A model generated the notes under the pieces. The model was not told the origin of the DNA, did not search any database, and saw only the letters and a program-made list of their open reading frames with translations. DNA of 35,052 nt from an archaeon (GTDB lineage Archaea > Thermoproteota > Thermoprotei_A > Marsarchaeales > Marsarchaeaceae): contig CADDZQ010000008.1 in the NCBI GenBank assembly GCA_902812505.1, positions 1 to 35,052 on the forward strand. The letters are read 5' to 3'. Position numbers and translations under genes: made by a program. Shown here in pieces: positions 31,238 to 35,052 of the stretch (position 1 is the first letter of the stretch; every line of letters starts with the position of its first letter).

Positions 31238-31705
31238 ATGGCCAGACTCAAGAGAGCGGTATCCGAAGAACTCGACAGGAGAATTATTAGTGCGCTTAGG
31301 GAGAACGGTAAGATGACGTTCGCCGAGTTAGCTGAGAAGCTAAACGTGAGTGCTTCCACCGTTTACAACAGGGTTACGAAGCTCGAAAAGAAGGGTATCA
31401 TTAAGGGTTACACCATAATTGTGGACAGGTCTAAGAGTGGAAAGGGGACCGGTGCAGCCCTCCTTATAACCGTTGATAACCAGGCTAGTATCGAGGGTGT
31501 GTGCCGTGATTTGGCGCGCATACCAGACGTTGAGTCGGTGTATGAGATAGGTGGAGAGTCGGACATTATGGCGCTCGTGTACACTGCCAGCATCGAGGAG
31601 ATGAGGAAGCTTGTGAATGAGAAGATCAACTCTATTCAGGGCGTAGAGAATGTAAACCCACTCGTGATAATGAAGACATATAAAGAGAACGGCTCGCTAT
31701 TCTGA
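31238..31705 (+). CDS. Lrp/AsnC family transcriptional regulator
   Basis: 155-residue DNA-binding regulator. N-terminal winged helix (about 8-60) with LDRRIISALRENGKMTFAELAEKL and the recognition helix SASTVYNRVTKLEKKGII; C-terminal RAM/AsnC effector domain (about 70-150) that forms octamers and binds amino acids. Such proteins usually control amino-acid or central metabolism and often their own gene. The ATG at 31238 is preceded by several AT-rich TATA-like elements; the best-spaced is near 31205-31212. It stands alone, flanked by the HIT gene and the helicase. Target genes cannot be read from the sequence. Confidence 0.93.
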   Translation: MARLKRAVSEELDRRIISALRENGKMTFAELAEKLNVSASTVYNRVTKLEKKGIIKGYTIIVDRSKSGKGTGAALLITVDNQASIEGVCRDLARIPDVESVYEIGGESDIMALVYTASIEEMRKLVNEKINSIQGVENVNPLVIMKTYKENGSLF

Positions 31706-31707
31706 AC

Positions 31708-31726
31708 ATTAGATATATTCTCTAAT
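31708..31726. repeat. Inverted repeat just after the Lrp gene
   Basis: ATTAGA (31708-31713), seven-base loop, TCTAAT (31721-31726), starting three bases after the stop. It is AT-rich, as Lrp operators tend to be, but it could equally be a weak terminator. Confidence 0.35.
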
Positions 31727-31890
31727 ATTTGCAACCAGATGCCACTTAGGAAGAATATCAAGACTCTAACTCAGCCAGGGTTGTATAGTTAAGCATAGTT
31801 TCACGCTGGTTACCACCATCCTCAGTTAAACTTCAATGTTTCCCCTTTCTTCTTGTTGATTCTCTAGGTGTAGGCTTAATACACTTTGTT

Positions 31891-34107
31891 TTATTGGTGT
31901 AGCTGATTTAGCCATTCATGGGACAGTGTGTAGCCCTTTTTACGTGAGAGAAACTTGTTGTTGTTTCCACAGTGCACTGTGTACACGCACTTAGGGCAGC
32001 CATCCTCGCAGTCACAGCTTCCAAGCATTGTGTCTGCTACTTCTAGTGTGGTTTCAAAGCGTTTGAGTAGCTCTTGGGAGGCGCCCGATCCACCTATCTG
32101 TGCATCATAAATATACACCTCGCCGTCAGGTGTGCTTATACCACCCAAGTCAGCATCCGACACCCCCACCGTTATGCTTGCAGCTGATATAAGCGTGTGC
32201 TCTAGGGCGTGGAACCCTTCAGCGTTACCCTTAATTCCCCATTCATTCTTCGGTTCGAGCCTGAATCTTATAGCTTTGGTTTGAAAAGTATAGCTCACAG
32301 CTTCGTCGAGCACACGCTCAGCTAGGGTGTTGTCGTCCAAATCTTTCACGACGAATCCGGTTACATCTAATTGCAGTGTTAAACCCCCATAATCTATGGC
32401 TACACCTTCGATAACCCTGCTTTGGATGGCTTCAAAGCGCTTTGGTACGCGTTGACTTAGGCTCTTGGTGAATATGTTGTCTGAGTGGATTCTACGCACA
32501 TAGGCTAGCCTCCTTTGTATGTCGAGTCTTGTGACAATGTAGGGTATGCCCATGTGGTTATAGATGGCTTGGGGATGTAGTTCGGAAACCGCGGTTGGAA
32601 GGTCTCTATCACCGAGTTTCCTACCATCTTCGAGCAGTATGCTCACAGTGTCTGTTGAACCTCTGAGACCATGCCAGGCTTTGAGGTAGGCGTAGCCCTC
32701 CTTCGTACACCTATAGTAGTAGCCCCCAAATGAGGCGACCAGCCCATGGCTCACAAGTGTGTTTAATGCACCCACAGAGCCCGTCGCCCCCACCTCGTCC
32801 CATCGGAGTGGGCGCTCAAGCGTGGATGCGAGAAGGTGGTGTTTCGCTATCTCCATGTTGTCTGGGTCCAAGAACACTGGTTCGAGCCTCCTCTCTAAGA
32901 ACTCGCTGGGTCTCTGCTTATAGTATTGGCTTATGGGGTCTTCACCTAGTAGCTGGATTATAAGGCCTAGGTCACCGCGCCTTGCGGCTCTCCCCGCCCT
33001 CTGAATGTATCTGCTGTGATTGGCGGTCACGCCATAGTTGATGACTGTGTCCAGTTCACCAACATCTATTCCTAACTCAAGCGTTGGCGTGGAGATGAGA
33101 CCCATAATCCTACCAGCCCTCAGATCCTCCTCCACTCCCTCCCTCTGCTCCACTGTGAGTCCCGCCCTATGGAGGGATACCTTCGCTTTGAGTTTGGGGC
33201 GCACCATCTTATAGAGTAGTTCCGCCACTTGGTGGCTGTCCACGAAGAGTATTGTGCGCCGCGAAGCTGAGACCAGTTTTTCGAACAGCCTCGCAGCCGC
33301 AACCCTCTTGGAGCGCCCTGCACGGAAGCCTAGAAGCAGGTGGAGCTGATTGGCTATTCGCGCATTACTCGACACAATCCGACACCGTTCGCCGAACACC
33401 CGCTTAAAGAGTGCCTCGGGATCTGAGATGGTTGCGGAGGAAGCAATGAAGACGGGTTTTCGGGCGAACACCCTTTTCAGTCTCCAAAGCAGCCATGAGG
33501 CATTGGCTCCGAAGACCCCCTGGTACACATGGAAGTCGTCCATCACAAAGTAGTCTAACTCTGATATTATCGATCTGAAGGCGGGAGCATGCGCCGCTAG
33601 GTTAAGCATATCGGGGTTAGTGATAAGAATATCCGGTGGATGCGCGAGTATGCTTCTACGTCTAGCTATAGGCGTATCTCCATGGTAAACATCCACCGAT
33701 AGATTCACACACTCACACATCTGGCTGAGCCTTGCGAGCTGGTCTCTCGCCAAAGCCTTCGTTGGGTACACAACTACGCATCCAACTCTATTAGGCCTGT
33801 GTTCAAGCCTTGAGAGTATGGGTAATAGCCAGCCCTCTGTTTTACCACTCCCAGTACCCGCCACAATCACGGTGTTCTCCCCTGAAGTTATACTTTGATA
33901 GGCTTCCCATTGGAAGTCGGATAGGGTGGTTATCCCCCTAATGTTTAAGCCGCGCTTTAAACCCTCCGGTAGGGGTAGACTCTCCACTGGAAGTGTGTGG
34001 CTGGGTTTCACCGCGGGTAGGAATCGGTGGGCTATGACCTCTAGTCCCAAGTCACTGATTATATCATGCAACCAATCGGCAATCGGTTGAGCAGAGCTAT
34101 TAACCAT
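31891..34107 (-). CDS. Hrq1/MrfA-like superfamily 2 DNA helicase with C-terminal DUF1998 zinc domain
   Basis: 738-residue DNA helicase of the YprA/MrfA/Hrq1 group, whose members act in repair of crosslinks and mitomycin damage. Motif I AGTGSGKTE (Lys89), Ia VVYPTKALARDQL, motif II MDDFH (189-193; D-D-F-H where the family usually has D-E-x-H), motif III ASSATIS, motif IV region ILFVDSH, motif V STPTLELGIDVG and motif VI QRAGRAARRGD. The C-terminal DUF1998 region ends in a Cys cluster (Cys698, 700, 704, 707, 713). Both domains are complete. ATG at 34107 has a TATA-like GCTTTAGATA about 22 bases upstream. Lhr helicases are similar in the front half but lack this Cys tail. Confidence 0.88.
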   Translation of the reverse strand: MVNSSAQPIADWLHDIISDLGLEVIAHRFLPAVKPSHTLPVESLPLPEGLKRGLNIRGITTLSDFQWEAYQSITSGENTVIVAGTGSGKTEGWLLPILSRLEHRPNRVGCVVVYPTKALARDQLARLSQMCECVNLSVDVYHGDTPIARRRSILAHPPDILITNPDMLNLAAHAPAFRSIISELDYFVMDDFHVYQGVFGANASWLLWRLKRVFARKPVFIASSATISDPEALFKRVFGERCRIVSSNARIANQLHLLLGFRAGRSKRVAAARLFEKLVSASRRTILFVDSHQVAELLYKMVRPKLKAKVSLHRAGLTVEQREGVEEDLRAGRIMGLISTPTLELGIDVGELDTVINYGVTANHSRYIQRAGRAARRGDLGLIIQLLGEDPISQYYKQRPSEFLERRLEPVFLDPDNMEIAKHHLLASTLERPLRWDEVGATGSVGALNTLVSHGLVASFGGYYYRCTKEGYAYLKAWHGLRGSTDTVSILLEDGRKLGDRDLPTAVSELHPQAIYNHMGIPYIVTRLDIQRRLAYVRRIHSDNIFTKSLSQRVPKRFEAIQSRVIEGVAIDYGGLTLQLDVTGFVVKDLDDNTLAERVLDEAVSYTFQTKAIRFRLEPKNEWGIKGNAEGFHALEHTLISAASITVGVSDADLGGISTPDGEVYIYDAQIGGSGASQELLKRFETTLEVADTMLGSCDCEDGCPKCVYTVHCGNNNKFLSRKKGYTLSHEWLNQLHQ

Positions 34108-34370
34108 TCAATATAGTATCTAAAGCTTTTGGTTCAATATCAAATCCTCGATGGCCTCAACCTAACTGCTGCAGTAACACTCCTTAGTGCTGTTTTATAA
34201 AGCTTCCAAACTTCGCTCTTCATGGCGGGGTAGCTCACATGTGTGTTATGTTGTTAGCCCATCTACCGTGCGTTATTCGGCTTTTCTATGTGTTTCTTGT
34301 ACGTGTTCAGCATGTATCTTTGCTTTCTTGGGTTGTTCATAGATGAAGTAGTGTTCAGGATAGGTAAAGC
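34108..34370. other. Gene-free divergent spacer between helicase and topoisomerase IB genes
   Basis: About 260 bases with no credible protein gene. A TATA box GTTTTATAAAG at 34193-34203 points along the plus strand to a start near 34223 but leads only to a three-codon frame (ATG GCG GGG TAG), so it may drive a small RNA or a long leader. No stable hairpin series seen. Confidence 0.35.
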
Positions 34371-34378
34371 CTATATAG
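34371..34378 (+). promoter_or_regulatory. TATA box for topoisomerase IB gene
   Basis: CTATATAG, centre 26 bases before the GTG at 34400, giving a leaderless transcript that starts at that codon. Confidence 0.65.
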
Positions 34379-34399
34379 GTAGAATTAGAGGATGAAGGT

Positions 34400-35052
34400 G
34401 TGGAGAAGGTTTATTGGTCGAGTTTTAGGCATAATGGTGTTTATGTTCCTCCTCCACCCGAGTACTTGGGTGTATGCGTAAAGTTCAACGGAGAATCCAT
34501 CAAGCTCAGCCCTGAGGCGGAGGAGATGGCAATTGCTTGGGTTAAGCTCCTAAAGACCCCTAGGGTGCTTGACCCAGTGTTTAAGAAGAATTTTTTAAAG
34601 GATTTCGTCAGAAAGCTCAAGGTTGACAAGAAGCCTTCTTCCATTGATGAGATAGATTTTTCAGAGGTAGTTCAGGTTTACAAGAGGCTCGCGTTAAGGC
34701 AGAAGCGCAGTAAGAAGCTGAGTAGGGAGAAGAAGCTTCTCAAACGCCAGCTGAAGAAGACCTATGGGTACGCGCTTGTAGACGGAAGAAGGGTTGAGAT
34801 AGCCAACTGGATGGTTGAGCCCCCAGGAATATTCTTGGGTAGGGGTGATCACCCGCTTCGTGGGCGATGGAAGCCGCGTGTGAGGCATAGGGACATAACA
34901 CTAAACCTAAGCAAGGATGCACCAATTCCACCAGGAGACTGGGGTGGTATTGTCCACGACCCCTCGGCGATGTGGGTTGCTAGGTGGCGTGATAAGCTCA
35001 CTGGTAAAATGAAGTATGTTTGGCTACACGAGAGCTCTAGAATACGTCAAAA
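34400..35052 (+). CDS. topIB: DNA topoisomerase IB, eukaryotic type, N-terminal part (runs off window)
   Basis: Relaxes positive and negative supercoils by single-strand nicking through a 3'-phosphotyrosine. The visible ~217 residues correspond to the core N-terminal domain of eukaryotic Top1. Marks are YWSSFRHNGVYVPPPPEYLG (matching the eukaryotic W...HKGPVFAPPYEPLP start), LSPEAEEMAIAW, KNFLKDFVRKL, a basic coiled linker-like helix (KLSREKKLLKRQLKKTYGYAL) and IANWMVEPPGIFLGRGDHP followed by RHRDITLNLSKDAPIPPG. The catalytic Arg/His/Tyr residues lie beyond the window. The start is GTG 34400, set by the TATA box and by an in-frame stop at 34376. A competing ATG at 34392 is in another frame and stops after 29 codons. 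In Archaea this enzyme is characteristic of Thaumarchaeota and Aigarchaeota. Confidence 0.93.
   Translation, partial: MEKVYWSSFRHNGVYVPPPPEYLGVCVKFNGESIKLSPEAEEMAIAWVKLLKTPRVLDPVFKKNFLKDFVRKLKVDKKPSSIDEIDFSEVVQVYKRLALRQKRSKKLSREKKLLKRQLKKTYGYALVDGRRVEIANWMVEPPGIFLGRGDHPLRGRWKPRVRHRDITLNLSKDAPIPPGDWGGIVHDPSAMWVARWRDKLTGKMKYVWLHESSRIRQ

Noticed and set aside
34220-34310. tRNA-like GGGTAGCTCA string
   Set aside because: No T-arm or acceptor pairing follows at the right distance.
1-35052. CRISPR arrays, insertion sequences, phage or plasmid genes, attachment sites, replication origin
   Set aside because: No regularly spaced repeats, no transposase or integrase motif, no origin-type repeat cluster and no replication initiator gene were found on reading both strands.

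Overview
The window looks like a piece of chromosome from a thermophilic, respiring archaeon of the Aigarchaeota/Thaumarchaeota branch, most likely close to 'Candidatus Caldiarchaeum'. Three things point there. A complete reverse gyrase marks a (hyper)thermophile. A eukaryote-type topoisomerase IB begins at the right edge, and among Archaea this enzyme is characteristic of Thaumarchaeota and Aigarchaeota. The superoxide dismutase and short citrate synthase are of archaeal type. Most genes also have an archaeal TATA box about 26-29 bases before the start codon, so many transcripts are probably leaderless. TTG and GTG starts are common. The organism assignment is inference from gene content; no rRNA or tRNA gene is present to confirm it.

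Layout. 1-3357: aerobic respiration and export genes, with a heme O synthase fragment (ctaB, minus), a small helical protein, tatA-tatC and a Fe/Mn superoxide dismutase. 3555-9105: a dihydrodipicolinate-synthase-family lyase, Sua5 (tRNA t6A), then glmS overlapping a sugar-phosphate nucleotidyltransferase with a left-handed beta-helix, which together suggest amino-sugar nucleotide synthesis. 9196-12933: reverse gyrase. 12949-15509 (minus): two small membrane proteins, an MNT-type nucleotidyltransferase and a family 2 glycosyltransferase. 15828-19987 (minus): branched-chain aminotransferase, then a succinate dehydrogenase operon read A-C-D-B. 20087-25084 (plus): glycerate 2-kinase, a tandem pair of crotonase-family enzymes, a Cys/His-rich small protein and a UbiB/ABC1 kinase. 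25093-27555: Hsp20, citrate synthase with an overlapping CBS protein, and an IscU/SufU scaffold. 27874-29504 (minus): membrane and surface proteins of unknown function. 29670-35052: DHH phosphoesterase, HIT hydrolase, Lrp/AsnC regulator, an Hrq1/MrfA-like helicase and the 5' part of topoisomerase IB.

Citrate synthase, succinate dehydrogenase, heme O synthase, superoxide dismutase and the Tat system fit an aerobic metabolism with a TCA cycle. Reverse gyrase, topoisomerase IB and the helicase belong to DNA topology and repair.

No mobile element, CRISPR array, phage gene or obvious horizontally acquired block was seen. The most promising unexplained signals are non-coding: two gene-free spacers (about 15664-15827 and 27687-27855), each with a strong TATA box followed by several stable hairpins, and a double inverted repeat in front of tatA (1023-1072). 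Protein oddities worth a look are a nucleotidyltransferase with its catalytic Arg position changed to Asp, succinate dehydrogenase anchors without an intramembrane His, and a DapA-family protein lacking the substrate-binding Arg.
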